Notes: a model not told the origin generated them from the letters alone. Positions 1-5,178 are shown, counted from the stretch's first letter. The stretch: 5,848 bases of DNA from Patescibacteria group bacterium (GCA_028866595.1 JAGWHV010000045.1:1-5848), one strand, 5' to 3'. Numbers and translations: made by a program.

Positions 1-8
1 GGTGCTGA

Positions 9-138
9 TATACCGAGTGGGATAGCGAGCGAGTCCTCATGGTACCTAGCGTCGCATGGGTACATGCGACGTGCAAGGATCCATTCATCCCCGGGCGTCG
101 GAAGCCCAAGTCTTCCTTGCCCGGGGTTTCCTGGTATA
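9..138 (+). ncRNA. Possible structured RNA, unrecognised class
   Basis: No credible protein gene covers this stretch, but it holds nested, mutually compatible helices. TATACC (9-14) pairs with GGTATA (133-138) and closes the domain. GAGTGG-G-AT (15-23) pairs with ATCCATTC (79-86) with one bulge and one G-T pair. A perfect 9-bp hairpin CGTCGCATG/CATGCGACG (50-58/63-71) has a GGTA loop. A third arm pairs CCCCGGGC (89-96) with GCCCGGGG (119-126), topped by GGAAG/CTTCC (100-104/112-116). I looked for hallmarks of tmRNA, RNase P RNA, SRP RNA, 5S rRNA and common riboswitches and saw none. Strand is undecided, because the helices work on both strands. It could be an RNA gene, a leader or tail of a gene outside the window, or chance pairing in GC-rich DNA. 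Confidence 0.25.
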
Positions 139-139
139 G

Positions 140-165
140 AAAAACCTGCCGCGAAGGCGACAGGT
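140..165 (-). terminator. Intrinsic terminator of the small membrane protein gene
   Basis: Read on the minus strand: ACCTG, a mismatch, CGC, a CTTC loop, GCG, a mismatch and CAGGT, followed directly by TTTTT. It lies about 40 bases past the stop codon of the minus-strand gene at 205-393, the right place to end that transcript. Confidence 0.6.
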
Positions 166-204
166 CCGATGCCGTATCCCTAGCTAAAGGCCGGGATCGA
201 TGCT

Positions 205-393
205 CTAATCGTCGTCCCGACAGTCGTTCCGGCGCGGGAAACAAACCCGCAACAGACCAGCTGCGATGACACCGACGAACACGCTAAGGATGACTTCGGC
301 GGGGACGTTGCCGCTCGACCCCTTCGGGAGGGAGAGGGACGAGAGAAGCATATTCAAGCCGCCGGCGATGACAAACAGCACGATGTATCTCAT
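205..393 (-). CDS. Small two-helix membrane protein, unknown function
   Basis: A 62-residue protein. Residues about 3-22 (MRYIVLFVIAGGLNMLLSS) and about 31-50 (VPAEVILSVFVGVIAAGLL) are hydrophobic and would form two membrane segments joined by a short Pro/Gly/Ser loop. The tail RRNDCRDDD is charged, and its arginines next to helix 2 suggest a cytoplasmic C-terminus. I do not recognise a family. Support for a real gene comes from the hydrophobic pattern, a purine-rich AGGCAGG just before the ATG, a TATGAT -10-like box at 409-414, and an intrinsic terminator about 40 bases past the stop. It diverges from pncB across the 411-441 palindrome and may share its control. No function can be assigned. 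Confidence 0.5.
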   Translation of the reverse strand: MRYIVLFVIAGGLNMLLSSLSLPKGSSGNVPAEVILSVFVGVIAAGLLRVCFPRRNDCRDDD

Positions 394-410
394 ACCTGCC
401 TAAATCCCAT

Positions 411-441
411 CATATTTCATTGACAGTGTCAATGAAATATG
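411..441. promoter_or_regulatory. 31-bp perfect palindrome, candidate operator between divergent genes
   Basis: CATATTTCATTGACA (411-425) is the exact reverse complement of 427-441, around a single central G at 426. Each arm contains TTGACA, the consensus -35 hexamer, so one box faces each gene (420-425 on plus, 432-427 on minus). No T-tract follows, so it is not an intrinsic terminator. It looks like a dimer-binding operator overlapping the pncB promoter and lying just upstream of the minus-strand gene. The regulator cannot be named from the site. If transcription starts near 457, the palindrome acts as DNA and is not transcribed. Confidence 0.6.
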
Positions 442-450
442 CAGTATAGA
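420..450 (+). promoter_or_regulatory. Candidate pncB promoter
   Basis: A perfect -35 TTGACA (420-425), a 19-base spacer and TATAGA (445-450, 4 of 6 consensus) end six bases before the ATG at 457. A start about seven bases past the -10 would fall on that ATG, giving a leaderless mRNA. The same spacing (TTGACA-N19-TAT-N6-ATG) recurs in front of prs. The spacer is longer than the usual 17. Confidence 0.45.
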
Positions 451-456
451 GACCAG

Positions 457-1752
457 ATGACACGTACCATGACATCCCCCCTACCATTCAGCAAAAGGAC
501 GCCCGACCTCGCGCAATCGATGGTGAGCGACCGGCCGCCGGTGACGTCGCTCCTCGACCTCGACTTTTACAAGGTCTCGATGGGCCAGTTCATATTCCTC
601 AACTACCCCGACATCGTCGTGAGGTTCAGCCTCATCAATCGGGGACCGGAGAGGCTCGGTCTCATCATCCCGGAGAGAAAGCTCCACGAGGCGCTCGACT
701 GCCTCCGCTCGCTTACCGTCGATTTCTCGGAGGAAAGCTATCTCCGCGGCATCGACAACTATGGCGCGCGCATGCTCGGCGAGCCTTACCTGAAGTTCTT
801 CAGGAAGTATCAGGTGCCCGAGTACCATCTCGAGTACCTGCCCGACGGCAGGATCGACCTCCGGTTCGAAGCGCCGTGGGCGCTCGTGACGTACTGCGAG
901 CTCTACATCATGCGAATCGTGAACGAGCTCTATTTCCGTGAGCTTATGCGCATGATGTCGCCCCTCGAACGGGACCTCACCATCGCCGAAGGTAAAAACC
1001 GGCTGGCAGCGAAGATCCGATTCTTCAACGAGAATTCGGACATCTTCTTCGCCAATTTCGGTTGTCGCCGTTGCTTCGGTTATGACTGGGCCCTCTATGT
1101 CGACTGGGCGCTCATGAACGGCATTGAGACGCCCGGTCAGTTCCGCGGCACCTCTTCCGTCTTCATTGCCAAGGAGCTCGGCCTCGAACCGATCGGCACG
1201 AATGCCCACGAGCTCCAGATGGTCCTCGCGGCGATCGCCGAGACGGACGAAGAGCTCGCCGACGTCCCGCACAAGGTCCTCGACCAGTGGTACGACCTCT
1301 ACGGATCGGCCCAGGCCGTCGTCTTGCCGGATACCTTCGGCAGCCGATACATGATGCGCACGATGAGCCAGAAGAACGCGGAGCGATACCGCGGCATCAG
1401 GCTCGACTCGGGCGATCCGGCCAAAGAGGGCGACGAATGGATCGAGTTCTGGAAAAATCGCGGCATCGATCACGTCGCCGCGAAGAAATTCCTCATCCCT
1501 TCGGACGACCTCAAAGTGCCGACGACGGTAAAGCCGCTCCACAACCATTTCAAGGGTCGGGTGCTCGTCTCCGACGGCATCGGCACCAACCTGACGAACG
1601 ATCTCGGGCTCACGCCCCTCAAGATCGTCGCCAAGGTCACCCACGCGAACGGCCGGCCGGCCATCAAGCTCTCGAACGTCCCCGGCAAGATCTCGGGACC
1701 GCCGGAGCTCGTCGCCCGGTACAAGCGGGTCTTCGGGTACGATCAGGATTAA
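457..1752 (+). CDS. pncB: Nicotinate phosphoribosyltransferase (NAPRTase)
   Basis: Joins nicotinate to PRPP with ATP hydrolysis, giving nicotinate mononucleotide, the entry of the Preiss-Handler NAD salvage route in the cytoplasm. Numbering from the ATG at 457 (431 residues), family signatures appear in order: LLDLDFYK (32-39), FGCRRCFGYDW (201-211), GTNAHE (247-252) with His251 matching the autophosphorylated histidine of the bacterial enzyme, DTFG (292-295), RLDSGDP (315-321), GIGTNLTNDLG (374-384) and GRPAIKLSN near the end. Length is slightly above the usual 400 because of about 30 extra N-terminal residues. Start choice: ATG 457 follows a promoter by six bases; ATG 439 lies inside the palindrome; ATG 520 would begin right before the conserved core. 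None has a Shine-Dalgarno sequence. In the FGTRRRF motif, Thr and the third Arg are both Cys here. Family assignment is very secure, the start is not. Confidence 0.95.
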   Translation: MTRTMTSPLPFSKRTPDLAQSMVSDRPPVTSLLDLDFYKVSMGQFIFLNYPDIVVRFSLINRGPERLGLIIPERKLHEALDCLRSLTVDFSEESYLRGIDNYGARMLGEPYLKFFRKYQVPEYHLEYLPDGRIDLRFEAPWALVTYCELYIMRIVNELYFRELMRMMSPLERDLTIAEGKNRLAAKIRFFNENSDIFFANFGCRRCFGYDWALYVDWALMNGIETPGQFRGTSSVFIAKELGLEPIGTNAHELQMVLAAIAETDEELADVPHKVLDQWYDLYGSAQAVVLPDTFGSRYMMRTMSQKNAERYRGIRLDSGDPAKEGDEWIEFWKNRGIDHVAAKKFLIPSDDLKVPTTVKPLHNHFKGRVLVSDGIGTNLTNDLGLTPLKIVAKVTHANGRPAIKLSNVPGKISGPPELVARYKRVFGYDQD

Positions 1753-1757
1753 GTCCA

Positions 1758-1788
1758 AGCGACCGCTCCGCCGGTCGCTTTTTATTTT
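1758..1788 (+). terminator. Intrinsic terminator of pncB
   Basis: AGCGACCG (1758-1765), a six-base loop, CGGTCGCT (1772-1779), then TTTTT, A, TTTT. It has a perfect 8-bp GC-rich stem and starts five bases past the pncB stop codon. Confidence 0.85.
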
Positions 1789-1828
1789 CGTCATTTCCCG
1801 CGCATGGATCACGTGGGATTCTTTTCAT

Positions 1829-1855
1829 AAAAAAGGCGCGCACCGGGTGCGCGCC
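1829..1855 (-). terminator. Intrinsic terminator of the NUDIX gene
   Basis: On the minus strand, GGCGCGCAC, a three-base loop and GTGCGCGCC are followed by six T. The 9-bp all-matched stem lies about 16 bases past the NUDIX stop codon. Together with the pncB terminator it insulates two convergent genes. Confidence 0.85.
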
Positions 1856-1870
1856 AGGCCAGGCTGACGA

Positions 1871-2620
1871 TCAAGCGCTCCGTTCGCGAGAGAATAGCTC
1901 TCGCTTCGCTCGAATTCGTCTTTTGTACATGTAATAGGCGGCGAGGGACTTGCCGTCATTCACCAACTTGGGCAAATCGTCGAGCGGCACCACAGAGAGG
2001 GTGATGTGCTCGTTCTCGGCGGCGAGCCCCGTCTGTTTGCCTTGGAAGCTGTCGAGACCTTTTCGAGTGATCTTGACTTCATAGAAGTAGAGCTCGATAT
2101 ATTCGTCGCAGGCGCCGGGCGAGGGATACAAACCGGCAGTTGCGTCCTCATCTCTCACCCTGAGCGTGCCAGCCGAGGAGCGATCCATCTCGCTTTCCGC
2201 GATGCCGAGTTCCTCCCTGAGCTCGCGAAGCGCGTTGTTCCATGAACTGCTGCCGGCTTCGATCGTCCCAGCCGGGATCTCAAGAAGATTCGGTTTGCCG
2301 ACGGCGAACCGTCGCTGGGAAACGAGGACGGTATACAGCTCGCCTTCGCAATTGAGGATGACTAGAATGGCGACGGAGCCGCCGCGAAGGAAGACGACGC
2401 TCGAGAAGCTCCGGCCGTCGCCGTCGGTGACATAGGCCTTGAGCTTGATGAACTTGATGGCGCCGCGGATGACGTCGACGGATTGGAACTTGATCGACCG
2501 GACGGTGAAATACGGATCGATCTGCGAGGCCCAGTTTCTGAACAAGTGCGAGGCGAGTGCCTTGCGTGGCCGTTCGCCGCTTATCTTGACCTTATTCCTA
2601 TTGATGGTTGTGGTGATCAT
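1871..2620 (-). CDS. NUDIX hydrolase, ADP-sugar/UDP-sugar pyrophosphatase type
   Basis: A 249-residue cytoplasmic enzyme expected to split a nucleoside diphosphate linked to a sugar or ribose (for ADP-ribose: AMP plus ribose 5-phosphate). The NUDIX box spans residues 118-140, from GTIEAG to REELGI. Metal-binding R132-E133 and E136-E137 are intact, but the conserved Glu seven positions into the box is Ser124. Upstream, EIPAG (114-118) is typical of ADP-ribose pyrophosphatases. Downstream, YPSPGACDE (165-173) and FQGKQTGL (192-199) resemble plant NUDX14-type ADP/UDP-sugar pyrophosphatases as I remember them. Residues 1-80 form the family's N-terminal beta region. It is transcribed alone, divergently from the HAD-like gene and convergently with pncB. 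No winged-helix domain follows, so it is not the NAD regulator NrtR. Substrate is inferred, family is firm. Confidence 0.9.
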   Translation of the reverse strand: MITTTINRNKVKISGERPRKALASHLFRNWASQIDPYFTVRSIKFQSVDVIRGAIKFIKLKAYVTDGDGRSFSSVVFLRGGSVAILVILNCEGELYTVLVSQRRFAVGKPNLLEIPAGTIEAGSSSWNNALRELREELGIAESEMDRSSAGTLRVRDEDATAGLYPSPGACDEYIELYFYEVKITRKGLDSFQGKQTGLAAENEHITLSVVPLDDLPKLVNDGKSLAAYYMYKRRIRAKRELFSRERSA

Positions 2621-2630
2621 GCCTTACTCG

Positions 2631-2658
2631 AATCTAAAATAAATTCCTATAATGTCAA
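2631..2658 (-). promoter_or_regulatory. Candidate NUDIX gene promoter
   Basis: On the minus strand, a perfect TTGACA (2658-2653), 16 bases, then TAGATT (2636-2631, 4 of 6). The -10 ends ten bases before the ATG at 2620, leaving a leader of only a few bases. AAGG just before the ATG is too close to serve as a normal Shine-Dalgarno sequence. Confidence 0.5.
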
Positions 2659-2688
2659 ATCGCCCGGCGCCGCAGGATATGCTATCGT
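2648..2688 (+). promoter_or_regulatory. Candidate promoter elements of the HAD-like gene
   Basis: A perfect TATAAT (2648-2653) would give a leader of about 35 bases before the ATG at 2695, but its -35 region is poor. Alternatively TATCGT (2683-2688) ends six bases before the ATG, the same spacing as at pncB and prs, which would give a leaderless mRNA. The TATAAT shares its last base with the minus-strand TTGACA of the NUDIX gene. Confidence 0.35.
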
Positions 2689-2694
2689 CAGCCT

Positions 2695-3165
2695 ATGGCA
2701 CAGAAGATAAAAATCGGCCTTGACCTCCACGGCGTCGTCGACGCGCGGCCGGAGCTTTTCCGCGAGCTCGCCCGCGCCCTCATCGCTAACGGTCACGAGG
2801 TCCATATCATCACCGGCGGCCGCAAAGAAAACGAGACCGCCCTGCTTAAGTCGTTCGACATCCCTTATACCCATTTCTTCTCGATCACCGACCATCACGA
2901 GAGCCTCGGCACGCCGATCGAATGGGATGAGAACGGCGATCCCCACCTCGACACATATCTCTGGGACAAGACCAAAGCCGAATACTGCCTCGAGCACGGC
3001 ATCGATCTTCATGTAGACGACTCCGACATATATCATTATTTCTTCAAGACGCCCTACACGCGTTTCTATACCAAAGACTCATACAGGAACAAGAAGATCC
3101 ACCTCGAGACGCTCTCTGATCACGCCAAGAAGATCCGGAGCGCGACCAAAGCAGCGAAAAAATAG
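2695..3165 (+). CDS. HAD-superfamily-like protein with altered motif I
   Basis: A 156-residue soluble protein with a haloacid-dehalogenase layout. Motif I is GLDLHGVVD (8-16), with Asp10 as the expected nucleophile. Position +2, normally the Asp acid/base, is His12. Motif II fits Thr40 in HIITGGR, after a helix ending NGHEV. A lysine at DKTK (91-94) could be motif III, and DDSDIY (108-113) gives the acidic motif IV. There is no room for a large cap domain. The overall plan recalls small 5'-nucleotidase-like HAD proteins, and I believe similar DLHGV proteins occur as uncharacterised genes in CPR genomes (memory, not searched). The tail is Lys/Ala-rich. The substrate is unknown; lying before prs, a nucleotide or sugar phosphate is possible but unproven. 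The ATG at 2695 has no Shine-Dalgarno sequence. Confidence 0.8.
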   Translation: MAQKIKIGLDLHGVVDARPELFRELARALIANGHEVHIITGGRKENETALLKSFDIPYTHFFSITDHHESLGTPIEWDENGDPHLDTYLWDKTKAEYCLEHGIDLHVDDSDIYHYFFKTPYTRFYTKDSYRNKKIHLETLSDHAKKIRSATKAAKK

Positions 3166-3189
3166 CAGCCCTTGACAGGACTGCTTTTT
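3164..3189 (+). terminator. Intrinsic terminator with a -35 box as its loop
   Basis: AGCAG (3164-3168) pairs with CTGCT (3181-3185). After a C/A mismatch, CC (3170-3171) pairs with GG (3178-3179), leaving the six-base loop TTGACA (3172-3177). A run of five T (3185-3189) follows. The stem begins inside the TAG stop codon of the HAD-like gene, and its loop is the candidate -35 box of prs. Confidence 0.65.
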
Positions 3190-3202
3190 CGTTCAGTATT
3201 CG
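3172..3202 (+). promoter_or_regulatory. Candidate prs promoter
   Basis: A perfect TTGACA (3172-3177), a 19-base spacer and TATTCG (3197-3202, weak -10), six bases before the ATG at 3209. The geometry is identical to that at pncB. Transcription would start on or next to the ATG, so no Shine-Dalgarno sequence is expected and none is present. Confidence 0.4.
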
Positions 3203-3208
3203 GTTTAG

Positions 3209-4219
3209 ATGAACATCGCCATCCTATCTCCCGTGAACATGTCGCCCATGGCGCGACAGATCACGACCAAGCTGCAGAACGACCCAGTGCTCCGCGAGAA
3301 CGGCCATGTCTACGAGCACATCGAGTTTACGACGAGGGTCTTCCCGTCGGGCGAGCTCCTGCCCGAGATACCTCTCTCGGTCAGGTCGAAGCGAGTCTAT
3401 CTCCTTCACTGCCCCGCCCTGCCGGAACCGAATGTCGGCTACATGGAGCTCTTGCTCGTCCTCAACGCCCTCAAGCTGGCCTGGGTTGAGAGCGCCACCG
3501 TCGTCGCTCCGTACCTGCCGTATTTCCGGCAGGACCGCAAAGCCGACGACCAGCGGGTGCCGATCTCAGCGCGAGTGATCGCCGACCTTATCAAGGCGAC
3601 GGGCATCGTCAAAGGCATCATCACCATGGACCTCCATGTCGATCAGGAGCAAGCTTTCTTTGACTGCCCGACCCAGAACCTCTCCGGCCGGGCCGTATTC
3701 GGCCCGTACCTCCGGCAGTGGCTCGGCATAAAAAGGATTCCACTCGACCGCGTCATCGTATCGTCGACGGACCTCGGCGGCAGCAAGCGAGCCCAGCGGT
3801 TCGCCCGAGCCATCGATCCGTCGATACCTGTCGGCACGCTCCTCAAGGAGCGCAAAGCCGGCTCGGAAGTCGACTCCCTCGGCTACATCGGTCCGGATGT
3901 TCGCGACAAAACCGTCATCCTCTACGACGACATGATTGACACAGGTCATTCGATCGTCGCGGGCGTGCAGGCGCTCAACGAGCGCTCAGCGGATGAGGTG
4001 ATCGTCTGCGGCACCCACGGAGTATTCAGCGGCGGCGCTGAAGAATTGCTACGTCGGGCGCATGCGACAACGATCGCTCTCGATACGATTCCCCGACGTG
4101 GGAGCTTCTATCACAGGAACTGCGGCTGGCTCAAAGTTCTCTCCATCGCCGACTACCTCACGGACGTCATCCGCGAATCGCATCGCGACGGCGGCAGCGT
4201 GAGCGCCATCAAAACGTAA
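3209..4219 (+). CDS. prs: Ribose-phosphate pyrophosphokinase (PRPP synthetase)
   Basis: Transfers pyrophosphate from ATP to ribose 5-phosphate, making PRPP for nucleotide, histidine and NAD synthesis, including the PRPP used by PncB nearby. The protein has 336 residues, somewhat longer than the usual 310-320. Seen in order: the catalytic flexible-loop region YFRQDRK (105-111) followed by RVPISA; the metal/ATP-site segment MDLHVDQEQAFFD (140-152); and the PRPP-binding signature YDDMIDTGHS (239-248) leading to CGTHGVFSGGA. The two tandem phosphoribosyltransferase-type folds are both present. The ribose-5-phosphate loop is normally DTGGT; here it reads DTGHS, with His247 for Gly and Ser248 for Thr. 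The ATG at 3209 starts right at the family N-terminus (MNIAILSP), has no Shine-Dalgarno sequence, and lies six bases past a -10-like box. It ends at a strong terminator. Confidence 0.96.
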   Translation: MNIAILSPVNMSPMARQITTKLQNDPVLRENGHVYEHIEFTTRVFPSGELLPEIPLSVRSKRVYLLHCPALPEPNVGYMELLLVLNALKLAWVESATVVAPYLPYFRQDRKADDQRVPISARVIADLIKATGIVKGIITMDLHVDQEQAFFDCPTQNLSGRAVFGPYLRQWLGIKRIPLDRVIVSSTDLGGSKRAQRFARAIDPSIPVGTLLKERKAGSEVDSLGYIGPDVRDKTVILYDDMIDTGHSIVAGVQALNERSADEVIVCGTHGVFSGGAEELLRRAHATTIALDTIPRRGSFYHRNCGWLKVLSIADYLTDVIRESHRDGGSVSAIKT

Positions 4220-4243
4220 AGACCCCATCTCTGGGGTCTTTTT
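4218..4243 (+). terminator. Terminator of prs, possibly bidirectional
   Basis: AAAGACCCC (4218-4226), a six-base loop and GGGGTCTTT (4233-4241) continue into two more T. The stem starts within the prs stop codon. The opposite strand gives the same stem just past the SHOCT gene, with a weaker T-tract, so the hairpin may serve both convergent genes. Confidence 0.85.
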
Positions 4244-4245
4244 AT

Positions 4246-4494
4246 TTAGCTCATCAAGTCTTTCTTCTTGGCTTCGAATTCCTCTTTGCTGATCTCGCCT
4301 TTGGCATATCGCTCCTTGAGGACGTTCATCGCATTGTCGTCGTCCCACCAGCCGCGACGGCGCCAGCGTCTCGAGCCGCGCAGAAACGATATGAGCACGA
4401 TGACGAGGACGATCCAGAAAAGGACGTCGAACACGTGCCATATGCCGTAATCGAATGGATTCATACCGTAGCCGTAGTTGTACATCATAGACAT
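4246..4494 (-). CDS. Membrane-anchored SHOCT-domain protein
   Basis: An 82-residue protein with three parts. The N-terminus is Tyr/Met/Gly-rich (1-17). One hydrophobic helix (about 18-38, IWHVFDVLFWIVLVIVLISFL) is followed by a strongly basic patch (R39 to R47) that would keep the C-terminus in the cytoplasm. Residues 54-80 (AMNVLKERYAKGEISKEEFE) match the SHOCT (short C-terminal) domain, a two-helix oligomerisation module common at the ends of small membrane proteins. The exact role is unknown. Several ATGs lie close together (residues 1, 3, 4, 11); the first is nearest to the expected distance from a TATAAT box at 4520-4525. No Shine-Dalgarno sequence is visible. It is convergent with prs and shares its terminator hairpin; the PEBP gene lies 72 bases upstream on the same strand. 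Confidence 0.85.
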   Translation of the reverse strand: MSMMYNYGYGMNPFDYGIWHVFDVLFWIVLVIVLISFLRGSRRWRRRGWWDDDNAMNVLKERYAKGEISKEEFEAKKKDLMS

Positions 4495-4519
4495 GTGATA
4501 AAGCTGCTAATGTCGCTCT

Positions 4520-4525
4520 ATTATA
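4520..4525 (-). promoter_or_regulatory. -10 box of the SHOCT gene
   Basis: A perfect TATAAT on the minus strand (4525-4520) would place transcription start near 4513, about 19 bases before the ATG. No good -35 hexamer is visible at the usual distance. It suggests the SHOCT gene has its own promoter and does not rely only on read-through from the PEBP gene. Confidence 0.45.
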
Positions 4526-4545
4526 CGCCTGAACCGGGGACATTG

Positions 4546-4563
4546 GTGCGACTTTTGTGCGAC
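4546..4563. repeat. Short direct repeat GTGCGAC-TTTT-GTGCGAC
   Basis: Two exact 7-base copies are separated by four T, just past the PEBP stop codon and next to the SHOCT -35 region. It may be a tandem protein-binding site for SHOCT expression, or chance. Confidence 0.3.
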
Positions 4564-4566
4564 TGA

Positions 4567-5043
4567 CTATCGCTGGCCCGGCCGAGCGTATTTCGCCATG
4601 AGCTCCGCTTTGGATATGACGTGGCCGTCTATGGCGGCGAGCACTTCGTCTTTTGTCGCACCTTTTTTGAGAGCAAGTTGGGTATCGAGAGCATAGAGCC
4701 GGAAAAAGTACCGATGCTCCCTATCAGGCGGACACGGCCCCGTATAGGCCGGCTGGCCGGCGCCATTCGCGCCGAGCGTACCCGGCGATTCCGAGCCTTC
4801 GGCGACGCCCGTCGTTTTCGGCGGAATGTTAAAGACCACCCAATGATCGTAGACGCCCGACGGCACGAGGTCTTTCGGCACGTCAGGATCATCCATGATA
4901 AGGACGAGAGACTTCGCCTCGGCCGGCACGCCGTCGAATACGAGCGGCGGATGGGAGTTCGCGCCGTCGCATGTATAGACGGACGGGATCGAGCCGCCGG
5001 CCGCAAATGCCGGGCTGGAGAGCTTCATGATCGGTTGAGCCAT
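4567..5043 (-). CDS. YbhB/YbcL family (PEBP-like, Raf kinase inhibitor-like) protein
   Basis: A 158-residue protein of the phosphatidylethanolamine-binding protein fold. Seen: SPAF (10-13), IPSVYTCDGAN (19-29), PPLVFDGVP (32-40), DDPDVP (51-56) with the ligand-pocket acidic residues, HWVVFNIP (67-74), GPCPP (102-106), HRYFFRLYALD (110-120) and a final GHVISKAELMAKYAR. These are the hallmark blocks of bacterial YbhB/YbcL proteins, and the length matches the family. The bacterial proteins bind small anionic or phosphate-bearing ligands in a conserved pocket, but their physiological role is poorly defined. There is no signal peptide, so a cytoplasmic location is likely. The ATG at 5043 starts six codons before the conserved core; there is no Shine-Dalgarno sequence. 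It is on the same strand as the SHOCT gene, 72 bases upstream of it, and has no obvious terminator of its own. Confidence 0.93.
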   Translation of the reverse strand: MAQPIMKLSSPAFAAGGSIPSVYTCDGANSHPPLVFDGVPAEAKSLVLIMDDPDVPKDLVPSGVYDHWVVFNIPPKTTGVAEGSESPGTLGANGAGQPAYTGPCPPDREHRYFFRLYALDTQLALKKGATKDEVLAAIDGHVISKAELMAKYARPGQR

Positions 5044-5178
5044 ACTAGTTTCAAGTGTGTTAGGCGGCGCGTTCGAAACTCGAGCGCGGCCGCTTCTGAT
5101 AGTACGTACCCGACGAGGGTTTTCATTACTTTATTTTCCAAGGCACCGACTTTGACGCGACACAGCGGCGGCAATTGC

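Noticed and set aside
1..200. tmRNA, RNase P RNA, SRP RNA or a known riboswitch at the left end
   Set aside because: No tag frame or TTCGA arm of tmRNA, no GGAAAGTCC core of RNase P, no SRP GNAR-loop region, and no riboswitch core that I recognise.
39..269. A 76-codon plus-strand open frame
   Set aside because: Arg/Ser/Pro-rich with no motif or hydrophobic pattern, crossing several strong hairpins, a minus-strand terminator and the end of the membrane protein gene.
411..441. The palindrome as an intrinsic terminator
   Set aside because: No T-tract on either side, an AT-rich stem, and a position between divergent starts, where no transcript needs ending.
481..1812. A 443-codon open frame on the minus strand
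   Set aside because: It is antisense to pncB, whose family motifs are unmistakable. The translation is full of Asp/Glu/Arg/Val from the mirrored GC-rich codons and shows no domain.
1287..1934. A 215-codon plus-strand frame overlapping the end of pncB
   Set aside because: Out of frame with pncB, Arg/Gly/His-rich, and it runs through two strong terminators into the antisense of the NUDIX gene.
1871..2620. NUDIX gene as the NAD regulator NrtR
   Set aside because: The context with pncB is tempting, but NrtR has a C-terminal winged helix and a degenerate NUDIX box. Here the catalytic RELREE is intact and no DNA-binding domain follows.
5044..5108. Clustered SpeI, BstBI, XhoI, NotI and SnaBI-like sites resembling a cloning polylinker
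   Set aside because: The sites are spaced by ordinary sequence, match no polylinker order I know, and no vector backbone is visible on either side. GC-rich palindromes arise by chance in this genome.
4621..5160. A long plus-strand frame across the PEBP gene
   Set aside because: The left part is a shadow of the PEBP gene. Only its right end (from about 5179) carries real similarity, to a LAGLIDADG domain.
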